Shown here: piece after piece, positions 51,404-60,039 of the stretch
Position numbering within the stretch: position 1 is the stretch's first letter
How the letters are laid out: every line of letters starts with the position of its first letter
Source: Duncaniella sp.
Lineage (GTDB): Bacteria; Bacteroidota; Bacteroidia; Bacteroidales; Muribaculaceae
Direction of reading: 5' to 3'
Assembly (NCBI GenBank): GCA_029060405.1
Contig: JAIDUB010000080.1
Coordinates: 55,911 to 119,910 of the forward strand
DNA: 64,000 nt
The notes under the pieces: model-generated
The model's input: the letters and a program-made list of their open reading frames with translations, nothing else
What the model was told of the DNA's origin: nothing
Database searches by the model: none
Made by a program: the position numbers and the translations under genes

Positions 51404-54400
51404 ATGGTTGTACTATTTCAAAAAGGAGCCGACAAGTTTTTCGCCATCGAGACCGATCACCGTTTCGCTGCCGACGAGGTTGAAAAACTCACATGGCTCT
51501 TCGACGGCGCTGTTCCCGTCGAGCAGGCTTCAGTTAAGGGCACTTTCATAGGTCCCCGTAAGGAAATGATAACCCCGTGGAGCACCAATGCAGTGGAAAT
51601 CACCCAGAATATGGGTCTGAAGGGCATAACCCGCATCGAGGAGTTCACGCTCACCACCGACGCCGAGCCTAAGCTGGACAAGATGCTCAACCGTCTATAC
51701 GACACGCTCGACGATAAGGTGTTCTCCACCTCCATGACCGCCGCCCCCATAGTGTATATCGACGACATCAGCGAATATAACCGTGCCGAGGGACTGGCAT
51801 TGAGCAAGGAAGAGGAGGATTATCTCCGCGAGCTCTCCGAGCGTCTCGGCCGCAAGCTCACCGACAGCGAGGTATTCGGTTTCTCGCAGGTCAACAGCGA
51901 GCACTGCCGCCACAAGATATTCAACGGTTCATTCGTAATCGACGGTGAGGAGAAGCCACTCTCTCTGTTCAAGCTCATCAAAAAGACTTCACAGGAAAAT
52001 CCCAACGGTCTCGTTTCGGCCTACAAGGACAATGTAGCATTCGTGAAGGGCCCGGTTGTGGAGCAATTCTATCCCGTCAACCCCGACCGCCCCGACTACT
52101 TCGAGGTGCGCGACCTGCCCACGGTATTGTCGCTCAAAGCCGAGACCCACAACTTCCCCACAACGGTAGAACCGTTTAACGGCGCGGCTACCGGTACGGG
52201 CGGTGAAATCCGCGACCGTCTCGGAGGCGGCCGTGCCTCGCTCCCGCTGGCCGGTACGGCAGTATACATGACATCTTATCCCCGCATGAGCGAGCGTCAC
52301 CGCTGGGAACTCATGATGGATCCGCGCGTGTGGCTCTATCAGACACCCTGCGAGATTCTCATCAAGGCTTCAAACGGAGCGTCGGACTTCGGCAACAAGT
52401 TCGGTCAGCCGCTCATCTGCGGTTCGCTGCTCACATTCGAGCACGATGAAAACGGCCGCATGTATGCCTACGACAAGGTGATAATGCTTGCCGGCGGTGT
52501 AGGCTACGCCGCATCCAAAGACGCTATCAAAGCCGTGCCCGAGGAGCATCAGGCCGTGGTGGTAATGGGCGGCGACAACTACCGCATCGGTATGGGCGGC
52601 GGCGCCGTCTCGAGTGTTGAGACAGGCCAGTATGCGTCGGGCATCGAGCTCAACGCCGTGCAGCGCGCCAATCCCGAGATGCAGAAGCGTGTGTCGAACG
52701 TGATACGCGCCCTCGCCGAAAACGACAACAACCCCATCGTGTCGATCCACGACCACGGAGCCGGCGGCCACCTCAACGCCCTCTCGGAACTCGTGGAGGA
52801 GACCGGCGGTATCATCCATATCGACAAGCTCCCCGTGGGCGACAAGACCCTGTCGTCGCGCGAGATCATCGGCAACGAGTCGCAGGAGCGCATGGGTATG
52901 GTGATGGATAAAAAAGATGTGGACTACGTTGGCCGCATAGCCGAGCGCGAGCGCGCTCCCATGTATGTGGTGGGCGAGACCACGGGCGATGACCGCTTCG
53001 TGTTCGAGCAGGCCGATGGCGTGCGCCCCATCGATCTGGGCATGAGCGACATGTTTGGCTCATCACCCAAGACCACACTTACCGACAATACGGTAGAGAC
53101 CGTGTATGCCGACGTGGAATATGACCTCTCGCAGCTCGAGCAGTCGATTGCCGACGTGCTCGCACTCGAGGCTGTAGCCTGCAAGGACTGGCTCACCAAT
53201 AAGGTTGACCGCTCCGTGACCGGCAAGATAGCCCGCCAGCAGTGTCAGGGCGAGATACAGCTGCCGCTCTCCGACTGCGGCGTTGTGGCACTCGACTACA
53301 CCGGCACCCGCGGTATCGCCACCTCGATAGGTCACGCTCCTCAGGTAGCTCTCATCGATGCCGCCCGCGGCAGCCGTCTGGCCATAGCCGAATCGCTCAC
53401 CAACATCGTGGGTACTCCCCTTGCCGAAGGCCTCAAGTCAGTGTCGCTCAGCGCCAACTGGATGTGGCCTTGCAAGAATCCCGGCGAGGATGCGGCACTC
53501 TACTCAGCCGTTCAGGCATGCAGCGATTATGCATGCGCCCTCGGCATCAATATCCCCACCGGCAAGGACTCTCTGTCGATGACCCAGAAATACGGCGACC
53601 GCAAGGTATATGCCCCCGGCACCGTGATAATCTCGGCCGCAGGTGAGGTGAGCGACGTAAAAAAGACGCTTACACCGGTACTTTCCTACAAGGATTCACG
53701 ACTTTATTACATATCGTTTGCCGACGGCAAACTTTCGCTCGGCGGCTCGGCTTTCGCCCAGACCCGCAACCGTCTCGGCGCCGAGGCTCCCGATGCGGCA
53801 CAGCCCGAGAAATTCGCGGCCACGTTCAATGCCGTGCAGCAGCTCGTGGCCGACGGCAAGCTTCTCGCCGCCCACGACGTATCGGCCGGCGGTCTTGTAA
53901 CCACCCTTCTTGAGATGGCATATGCCGACACCTCTCTGGGCGTCGACTTCAACGCCGACGCTTTCAAGGCCATGGGCGAGACTGACCTTATGAAGATACT
54001 CTTCGCCGAGAATCCCGCGCTCGTGGTGCAGCTTTACGAAGACGATGTGAAAGCCCTCGATGAAGTGCTCAAGGCAGCCGGAGCCACTTACTTTGAAATA
54101 GGCACGGTTACCACCGAGCGCACCATGATAATCAACCACGGCGGCTCGCAGCGCTGGATTTCGATCGACGCCATGCGCGACGTATGGTTCCACACCTCTT
54201 ATCTGATGGACGCCGTGCAGAGCGGCGAGACCTGCGCCCGCAAGCGCCTCGAAAACTACAAGCACCAGCCTATCGTCTACAGTCTGCCCGAGAACTTCGA
54301 CGGCACTCTGGCATCGCGCGGAATCTCACTGCGCCACAGCGGCGACGCTCCCCGCGTCAAGGCTGCCATCATACGCGAGAAAGGCGTGAACGGCGACCGC

Positions 54401-55108
54401 GAAATGGCCTACTCGCTCTATCTGGCCGGATTTGATGTCAAGGACGTGCATATGACCGACCTCATGAGCGGCCGCGAGACCCTCGACGAGGTCAATATGA
54501 TAGTATTCTGCGGCGGCTTCTCCAACTCCGACGTGCTCGGTTCGGCCAAAGGCTGGGCCGGAGGCTTCCTGTGGAACGAAACCGCCCGGGCAACGATCAA
54601 GCGCTTCTACAGCCGCCCCGACACCCTGTCGCTGGGCATCTGCAACGGCTGTCAGCTCATGATCGAGCTCAACCTCATCAATCCCGAGCACACCGAGCGC
54701 ACCCGCATGCTCCACAACGACAGCCATAAATTTGAATCCCAGTTCCTCGGCGTGACCATCCCCGAAAACAATTCGGTGATGTTCTCGTCGCTCTCAGGTT
54801 CGACGTTAGGTATATGGGTGGCTCACGGCGAAGGCAAGTTCTCCATGCCTCTCGACGAAGACAAATACTGCATCGTGGCCAAATATGCCTACGACCAGTA
54901 TCCCGCCAACCCCAACGGCTCGGACTACAACGTGGCAGGCATATGCTCGGCCGACGGACGCCATCTGGCCATGATGCCCCACCTCGAGCGCGCCATCTTC
55001 CCGTGGCAGTGCGGCTACTGGCCCGCCGAGGTCAAAGCCGAGGTGACACCGTGGATCGATGCATTCATCAACGCACGCCGCTGGATAGAAAATTGCGCGA
55101 AAAAGTGA
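51404..55108 (+). CDS. purL: Phosphoribosylformylglycinamidine synthase (large single-chain PurL)
   Basis: 1234 residues, the single-chain form that joins synthetase and glutaminase. It converts FGAR to FGAM with ATP and glutamine, step four of purine synthesis. The N-terminal part is PurS-like, followed by two PurM-like halves (KAETHNFPTTVEPFNGAATG, GGEIRDRLGGGRAS; NKFGQPLICGS) with an internal pseudo-repeat. The C-terminal glutaminase has Cys1080 in LGICNGCQL and His1193-x-Glu1195 in MPHLERAIFPWQ, so the triad is complete. It is not linked here to other pur genes, apart from the distant purF-like gene on the opposite strand. Confidence 0.96.
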   Translation: MVVLFQKGADKFFAIETDHRFAADEVEKLTWLFDGAVPVEQASVKGTFIGPRKEMITPWSTNAVEITQNMGLKGITRIEEFTLTTDAEPKLDKMLNRLYDTLDDKVFSTSMTAAPIVYIDDISEYNRAEGLALSKEEEDYLRELSERLGRKLTDSEVFGFSQVNSEHCRHKIFNGSFVIDGEEKPLSLFKLIKKTSQENPNGLVSAYKDNVAFVKGPVVEQFYPVNPDRPDYFEVRDLPTVLSLKAETHNFPTTVEPFNGAATGTGGEIRDRLGGGRASLPLAGTAVYMTSYPRMSERHRWELMMDPRVWLYQTPCEILIKASNGASDFGNKFGQPLICGSLLTFEHDENGRMYAYDKVIMLAGGVGYAASKDAIKAVPEEHQAVVVMGGDNYRIGMGGGAVSSVETGQYASGIELNAVQRANPEMQKRVSNVIRALAENDNNPIVSIHDHGAGGHLNALSELVEETGGIIHIDKLPVGDKTLSSREIIGNESQERMGMVMDKKDVDYVGRIAERERAPMYVVGETTGDDRFVFEQADGVRPIDLGMSDMFGSSPKTTLTDNTVETVYADVEYDLSQLEQSIADVLALEAVACKDWLTNKVDRSVTGKIARQQCQGEIQLPLSDCGVVALDYTGTRGIATSIGHAPQVALIDAARGSRLAIAESLTNIVGTPLAEGLKSVSLSANWMWPCKNPGEDAALYSAVQACSDYACALGINIPTGKDSLSMTQKYGDRKVYAPGTVIISAAGEVSDVKKTLTPVLSYKDSRLYYISFADGKLSLGGSAFAQTRNRLGAEAPDAAQPEKFAATFNAVQQLVADGKLLAAHDVSAGGLVTTLLEMAYADTSLGVDFNADAFKAMGETDLMKILFAENPALVVQLYEDDVKALDEVLKAAGATYFEIGTVTTERTMIINHGGSQRWISIDAMRDVWFHTSYLMDAVQSGETCARKRLENYKHQPIVYSLPENFDGTLASRGISLRHSGDAPRVKAAIIREKGVNGDREMAYSLYLAGFDVKDVHMTDLMSGRETLDEVNMIVFCGGFSNSDVLGSAKGWAGGFLWNETARATIKRFYSRPDTLSLGICNGCQLMIELNLINPEHTERTRMLHNDSHKFESQFLGVTIPENNSVMFSSLSGSTLGIWVAHGEGKFSMPLDEDKYCIVAKYAYDQYPANPNGSDYNVAGICSADGRHLAMMPHLERAIFPWQCGYWPAEVKAEVTPWIDAFINARRWIENCAKK

Positions 55109-55181
55109 GCTATATTGCAGAAAAATTGTTAACTTTGTCGCCTAAACCACACTATTGTAACTAATTTAACATTTATCGTAT

Positions 55182-56054
55182 ATGAGTCTTAACATCATTG
55201 TGCTCGCCAAGCAGGTTCCCGACACCCGCAACGTGGGCAAAGATGCAATGAAAGAAGATGGCACCATCAACCGTGCGGCTCTGCCCGCCATCTTCAATCC
55301 CGAGGACCTCAACGCCCTCGAGCAGGCCCTCCGCCTCAAGGACGCCAACCCCGGCTCCACCGTAACGCTCCTCACTATGGGTCTTCCCCGCGCTGCCGAG
55401 ATTATCCGCGAGGCCATGTACCGTGGCGCCGACACTGGTATCGTGCTCACTGACCGCGCATTAGGCGGTGCCGACACGCTGGCCACTTCCTACTCGCTGG
55501 CTCAGGCTGTAAAGAAATTCGGCAACTTCGACATCATCCTCGGCGGCCGTCAGGCTATCGACGGTGATACCGCTCAGGTTGGCCCCCAGATCGCCGAGAA
55601 ACTCGGAATCCCGCAGGTGACCTATGCCGAGGAAATCCTCGATCTCAGCAACGGCCACGTGACCGTGAAACGCCGCCTCGAAAACGGCGTCGAGACCGTG
55701 AAAGCTCCCCTGCCCTGCGTGGTTACAGTCAACGGTTCGGCTGCCGACTGCCGTCCCCGCAACGCAATGCTCGTACAGAAATACAAATATGCAGCATCAC
55801 CCTCCGAGGTCGCCAAGCTCGACGAAACCCGCAAAGGCCTCCTCGAGAAGCGTCCCTATCTCAACCTTCAGGAATGGAGCGCAGCCTACGTTGACGCCGA
55901 TCCCGAGCAGATAGGTCTTCCCGGCTCGCCCACCAAGGTGAAGAATGTTGAAAACGTGGTGTTCACCGCCAAGGAAAGCCTCCGTCTCGACGACAACGAC
56001 CAGCAGATCGAAGACCTCGTAAAGGAGCTTATCGCCAACCACACTATCGGCTAA
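55182..56054 (+). CDS. etfB: Electron transfer flavoprotein subunit beta
   Basis: 290 residues. It partners EtfA, binds AMP or FAD, and accepts electrons from the acyl-CoA dehydrogenase. Recognised by LNIIVLAKQVPDTRNVGKDA, INRAALPAIFNPEDLNALEQ, the ADP-binding region IILGGRQAIDGDTAQVGPQI and the VTVKRRLENG segment. A -7 box TAACTTTG (55130-55137) lies 44 bases upstream, without a clear -33. It is first in a three-gene operon; the order etfB-etfA-dehydrogenase is common in Bacteroidales. Confidence 0.94.
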   Translation: MSLNIIVLAKQVPDTRNVGKDAMKEDGTINRAALPAIFNPEDLNALEQALRLKDANPGSTVTLLTMGLPRAAEIIREAMYRGADTGIVLTDRALGGADTLATSYSLAQAVKKFGNFDIILGGRQAIDGDTAQVGPQIAEKLGIPQVTYAEEILDLSNGHVTVKRRLENGVETVKAPLPCVVTVNGSAADCRPRNAMLVQKYKYAASPSEVAKLDETRKGLLEKRPYLNLQEWSAAYVDADPEQIGLPGSPTKVKNVENVVFTAKESLRLDDNDQQIEDLVKELIANHTIG

Positions 56055-56078
56055 CCCTCTCATACCCACACTCACACA

Positions 56079-57104
56079 ATGGACAAGAACAATCTTATAG
56101 TATATCTCGAAATCGAAGACGGAAAGGTTGCCGACGTCAGCCTTGAACTCCTCACCAAAGGCCGCGTGCTCGCATCACGTTTAGGTGTGAAACTCGAAGC
56201 CGTGGTGCTCGGCGACAAGCTCGATACCGTAGAAGAACAGGTTTTCCCCTATGGAGTAGACACTCTCTACAAAGTGCAGGACGACCGTCTTTCGCCCTAT
56301 ACCTCCAATCCCCACTCGGCAGTGCTCATCAACCTTTTCAAGGAAATCAAGCCTCAGATCTGCCTCATGGGTGCTACCTGCATAGGCCGTGACCTCGGTC
56401 CCCGCGTAAGCTCCTGCCTCCACAGCGGCCTTACCGCCGACTGTACCGCCCTCGAAATCGGCGACCACACTGACCCCAAGACCGGCAAGGAATACAAGGA
56501 TCTTCTCTATCAGATCCGTCCGGCATTCGGCGGCAACATCGTGGCTACGATCGTAAATCCCGAGTGCCGTCCGCAGATGGCCACCGTGCGCGAAGGCGTG
56601 ATGAAGAAAGAGGTATTCGATCCCGCCCACAAGGGTGAGGTCATCAACCTCGACGCCAAGAAATACGTTTCCGACGAGGACTTCGTGGTAGAAATCATCG
56701 ACCGTCACATCGAGAAATCGAAAATCAACATCAAGAATTCCCCCATCATCGTGGCCGGCGGCTACGGCGTAGGCTCCAAGGAAAACTTCCAGATGCTTCA
56801 TGACCTCGCCGCTACCATCGGCGCCGAAGTGGGTGCATCGCGCGCCGCTGTCGATGCCGGATTCACCGAACATGCCCGTCAGATAGGTCAGACCGGTGTG
56901 ACCGTACGTCCCAAACTCTATATCGCCTGCGGTATCTCGGGTCAGATCCAGCACATCGCCGGCATGCAGGACAGCTCCATCATCATCTCCATCAACAACG
57001 ACCCCAACGCTCCCATCAACACTATCGCTGACTATGTGATCACGGGCAACGTGGAGGATGTGGTGCCCAAACTCATCAAATATTACAAGAAGAACTCTAA
57101 ATAA
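56079..57104 (+). CDS. etfA: Electron transfer flavoprotein subunit alpha
   Basis: 341 residues; forms the FAD-binding heterodimer with EtfB. The N-terminal domain contains MGATCIGRDLGPRVSSCLHS. The C-terminal FAD domain has AGGYGVGSKENFQML, GASRAAVDAGF, RQIGQTGVTVRPKLYIACGI and the loop SGQIQHIAGMQDSS followed by NNDPNAPI. It starts 24 bases after etfB and 11 before the dehydrogenase, so one operon. The alternative, a bifurcating ETF, cannot be excluded from sequence alone. Confidence 0.95.
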   Translation: MDKNNLIVYLEIEDGKVADVSLELLTKGRVLASRLGVKLEAVVLGDKLDTVEEQVFPYGVDTLYKVQDDRLSPYTSNPHSAVLINLFKEIKPQICLMGATCIGRDLGPRVSSCLHSGLTADCTALEIGDHTDPKTGKEYKDLLYQIRPAFGGNIVATIVNPECRPQMATVREGVMKKEVFDPAHKGEVINLDAKKYVSDEDFVVEIIDRHIEKSKINIKNSPIIVAGGYGVGSKENFQMLHDLAATIGAEVGASRAAVDAGFTEHARQIGQTGVTVRPKLYIACGISGQIQHIAGMQDSSIIISINNDPNAPINTIADYVITGNVEDVVPKLIKYYKKNSK

Positions 57105-57115
57105 GAGAGAAGAAA

Positions 57116-58819
57116 ATGGCTAATTTTTATACTGACAATCCCGATCTCAAGCACCATCTTACCCATCCGCTGATGGAGAAGATCGTTGCTATGAAAGAGC
57201 GCAACTATACCGACGCCGAGAAATACGACTACGCACCCCTCGACTATGCCGACGCTATGGACAGCTATGACAAGGTGCTCGAAATCGTAGGCGAAATATG
57301 CGGTGACATCATCGCCCCCAACGCCGAGGCCGTTGACCATCAGGGCCCCCACGTTGAAAACGGCCGCGTGGTCTATGCCGACGCTACCGTTGAAAACCTC
57401 GAGGCATGCCGCAAGGCCGGCCTGATGGGTATGGCTATGCCCCGCCGCTTGGGAGGTCTCAACTTCCCCATCACCCCCTACATCATGGCCGCCGACATCG
57501 TGAGCCGCGCCGACACCGGTTTTGAAAACCTTTGGGGTCTTCAGGACTGCGCCGAGACAATCTACGAGTTTGCCGACGAGGAGCAGAAGAAGAAATTCAT
57601 TCCCCGTGTGTGCAAGGGCGAGACCATGTCGATGGACCTCACCGAGCCCGACGCCGGCTCTGACCTTCAGTCGGTAATGCTCAAGGCCACCGAGCAGCCC
57701 GACGGCACATGGCGCCTCAACGGTGTGAAGCGATTCATCACCAACGGCGACAGCGATATCCACCTCGTACTCGCCCGCAGCGAGGACGGTACCAAGGATG
57801 GCCGCGGTCTGTCAATGTTCATCTACGATAAGAACGACGGTGGCGTGACCGTACGCCGCATCGAAAACAAGATGGGTATCAAGGGGTCGCCCACCTGCGA
57901 GCTCGTATTCAAGAACGCCAAGGCCGAACTTTGCGGAAGCCGCCGTCTGGGTCTCATCAAGTATGTGATGGCCCTCATGAACGGTGCCCGTCTCGGCATC
58001 GCAGCCCAGTCGGTAGGCGTAAGCGAACTCGCTTACCGTGAAGCTCTCGCCTATGCCCGCGACCGCAAGCAGTTTGGCAAGGCCATCATCGAGTTCCCCG
58101 CCGTATACGAGATGCTCGCCGTGATGAAAGCCAAGCTCGACGCTTCGCGCGCTCTTCTCTACGAGACCTCGCGCTACGTTGACCTCTACAAGATCTACGA
58201 CGATATGGCCAAGGAAGCTCCCCTCTCGCCCGAACAGCGCAAGGAAGCCAAGGCCTATTCCAAACTCGCCGACTCGCTCACTCCCCTTGCCAAGGGTATG
58301 GGCAGCGAATACTGCAACCAGAACGCCTACGACTGTATCCAGATTCACGGCGGCTCGGGCTTCATGAAGGACTACACCTGCGAGCGCATCTACCGCGACG
58401 CACGTATCACCTCCATCTACGAAGGTACCACTCAGCTTCAGGTTGTAGCCGCTATCCGCTACGTGACCACCGGCGCTTACCTCAACCTCATCAACGACTA
58501 CGCTTCGCGTGAAATCGCTCCCGCTCTCCAGCCCCTCAAGGACCGTCTGGTGAAGATGACCGAACTTTATGCAGCAGCCGTAGAGAAGGTGACTTCGTCG
58601 GACAACAAGGATTACAACGACTTCATGGCACGCCGCATGGTGGAAATGGCAGCCGACATAATCATGAGCTACCTGCTCCTCTTCGACGCTACACGCAACG
58701 AGTCATTTACCCGCTCGGCCAATGTATACCTCAACCTCGCCGAGGCTGAAGTAACCAAGCACAGCGAGTTTATCACCCGCTTCAACCCCGAGGAACTCGA
58801 AGCCTACAAGGCTGAATAA
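57116..58819 (+). CDS. Acyl-CoA dehydrogenase
   Basis: 567 residues, longer than the usual 380 because of an approximately 130-residue C-terminal helical extension. FAD- and substrate-binding motifs include MDLTEPDAGSDLQSV, KRFITNGDSDIHLVLARS and DRKQFGKAIIEFPA. The catalytic base is Glu436 in RITSIYEGTTQLQ. It oxidises an acyl-CoA (or works in reverse, crotonyl-type) with electrons to EtfAB, encoded just upstream. The substrate chain length is not predictable. A strong terminator follows. Confidence 0.94.
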   Translation: MANFYTDNPDLKHHLTHPLMEKIVAMKERNYTDAEKYDYAPLDYADAMDSYDKVLEIVGEICGDIIAPNAEAVDHQGPHVENGRVVYADATVENLEACRKAGLMGMAMPRRLGGLNFPITPYIMAADIVSRADTGFENLWGLQDCAETIYEFADEEQKKKFIPRVCKGETMSMDLTEPDAGSDLQSVMLKATEQPDGTWRLNGVKRFITNGDSDIHLVLARSEDGTKDGRGLSMFIYDKNDGGVTVRRIENKMGIKGSPTCELVFKNAKAELCGSRRLGLIKYVMALMNGARLGIAAQSVGVSELAYREALAYARDRKQFGKAIIEFPAVYEMLAVMKAKLDASRALLYETSRYVDLYKIYDDMAKEAPLSPEQRKEAKAYSKLADSLTPLAKGMGSEYCNQNAYDCIQIHGGSGFMKDYTCERIYRDARITSIYEGTTQLQVVAAIRYVTTGAYLNLINDYASREIAPALQPLKDRLVKMTELYAAAVEKVTSSDNKDYNDFMARRMVEMAADIIMSYLLLFDATRNESFTRSANVYLNLAEAEVTKHSEFITRFNPEELEAYKAE

Positions 58820-58846
58820 TTCCACGGATAAATTCACTCATATCAG

Positions 58847-58882
58847 GCCGACGGATACGACGCAAGTTCCGTCGGCTTTTTT
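58847..58882 (+). terminator. Rho-independent terminator after the etf-dehydrogenase operon
   Basis: Perfect 9-bp stem GCCGACGGA (58847-58855) with TCCGTCGGC (58868-58876), then T6. Clear intrinsic terminator. Confidence 0.92.
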
Positions 58883-58890
58883 AGCTTCAT

Positions 58891-60039
58891 ATGGATTTCA
58901 ACGCTCTAAGGCTGAAATATCACGGCGACCCGGCAAAGATGGAAGAGATACTGCAGGCCGAGTGCCGCCACAAGTGCGCCCGGAAACTCGCCCGCACTCT
59001 GCTTCACGACGATTTCCGCTTCCCGTCGACATCACTCGCCGAGATGGCTACCGCCGAACCGGTGGCTGATTTTCATGCACGCATGATACGGGGCGCAGGC
59101 ACTGTGCTCGACATGACATTAGGGCTGGGAATTGACGCTTTTGCTATGGCACGCATGGGCATGCGCGTCACAGGGGTGGAGCTTGACAGCCGCGCCGCCG
59201 ACGTGGCCCGTGAAAACGCGCGCGCACTCGGTATTGAAAATATAGAAATAGTGAATGCCGACAGTGTGGCGTGGCTCAACGAAACCGACCGCCATTTCGA
59301 CCTTATATTCATCGATCCCGCCCGCCGCGACGGGTCAGGACGGCATTTCGCGCTGGCCGACTGTCAGCCCGACGTCACCCGGATACTCCCGCTGATGCTC
59401 TCGCATGCCGGTAAAGTCATGATCAAGTGCTCACCGATGCTCGATATCAGCCGACTGCGTGCCGATACGTCGGTCTCGGCCGATGTGATTGCCGTGGGTA
59501 CTGCCCGGGAGTGCAAGGAGCTGCTCGTGATTTTACCCGGCACCGGTATTACAGCCGCGGTAACGGTGGATGAAAATGGTGAGCTTCCGGCAACACCCGG
59601 AGACAAAAATGTGCAGCCGGCTTCTCCCGCGCCGGGAACTTTTCTGCTCGAGCCGTTTCCCTCGGTAATGAAAGCCGGAGCGTCGCTTCTGCTCGATGAC
59701 CGTTTCGGTAGTTGCCGCATAGCCTCCTCCACTCATCTGTATTGCTCGGCCACGGTGCCGGAAGGATTTCCGGGCGAGGCTTTCAGAATCATCGAAGTCC
59801 ATGATTTCAACAAGCGCTCATGCAGCGACATAAGCCGCCGATACGGAATGCTCAACGTTGCCACACGGAATTTTCCGCTTTCAGCTCCCCAACTCGTGAA
59901 AAAGCTCGGAGTAAAGGAGGGCGGAGAGTTCCGCCTGTTCGGCATCACCGCAGCCGACCATCGCAAATACCTTATAATAACCGCCAATGAACCGACTGAT
60001 TCTGCTGCTCGTAATGCTGCGGGCGATCTTCACAGCTGA
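58891..60039 (+). CDS. Class I SAM-dependent methyltransferase (THUMP-like)
   Basis: 382 residues. The SAM site TVLDMTLGLGIDAFAMARMG lies at about 71-90, the acidic strand-2 end in GVELDSR at about 96, and FIDPARRDGSG at about 139-149 is the catalytic-loop region. The C-terminal half (about 290-370) has the THUMP-like part seen in Bacteroidetes relatives (PG_1098 family), suggesting an RNA substrate. The last 17 residues overlap the next gene (59987-60039, 53 bases) and look like an added tail (TDSAARNAAGDLHS). It starts just after the terminator, so its promoter must be very short or lies within it. Confidence 0.82.
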   Translation: MDFNALRLKYHGDPAKMEEILQAECRHKCARKLARTLLHDDFRFPSTSLAEMATAEPVADFHARMIRGAGTVLDMTLGLGIDAFAMARMGMRVTGVELDSRAADVARENARALGIENIEIVNADSVAWLNETDRHFDLIFIDPARRDGSGRHFALADCQPDVTRILPLMLSHAGKVMIKCSPMLDISRLRADTSVSADVIAVGTARECKELLVILPGTGITAAVTVDENGELPATPGDKNVQPASPAPGTFLLEPFPSVMKAGASLLLDDRFGSCRIASSTHLYCSATVPEGFPGEAFRIIEVHDFNKRSCSDISRRYGMLNVATRNFPLSAPQLVKKLGVKEGGEFRLFGITAADHRKYLIITANEPTDSAARNAAGDLHS

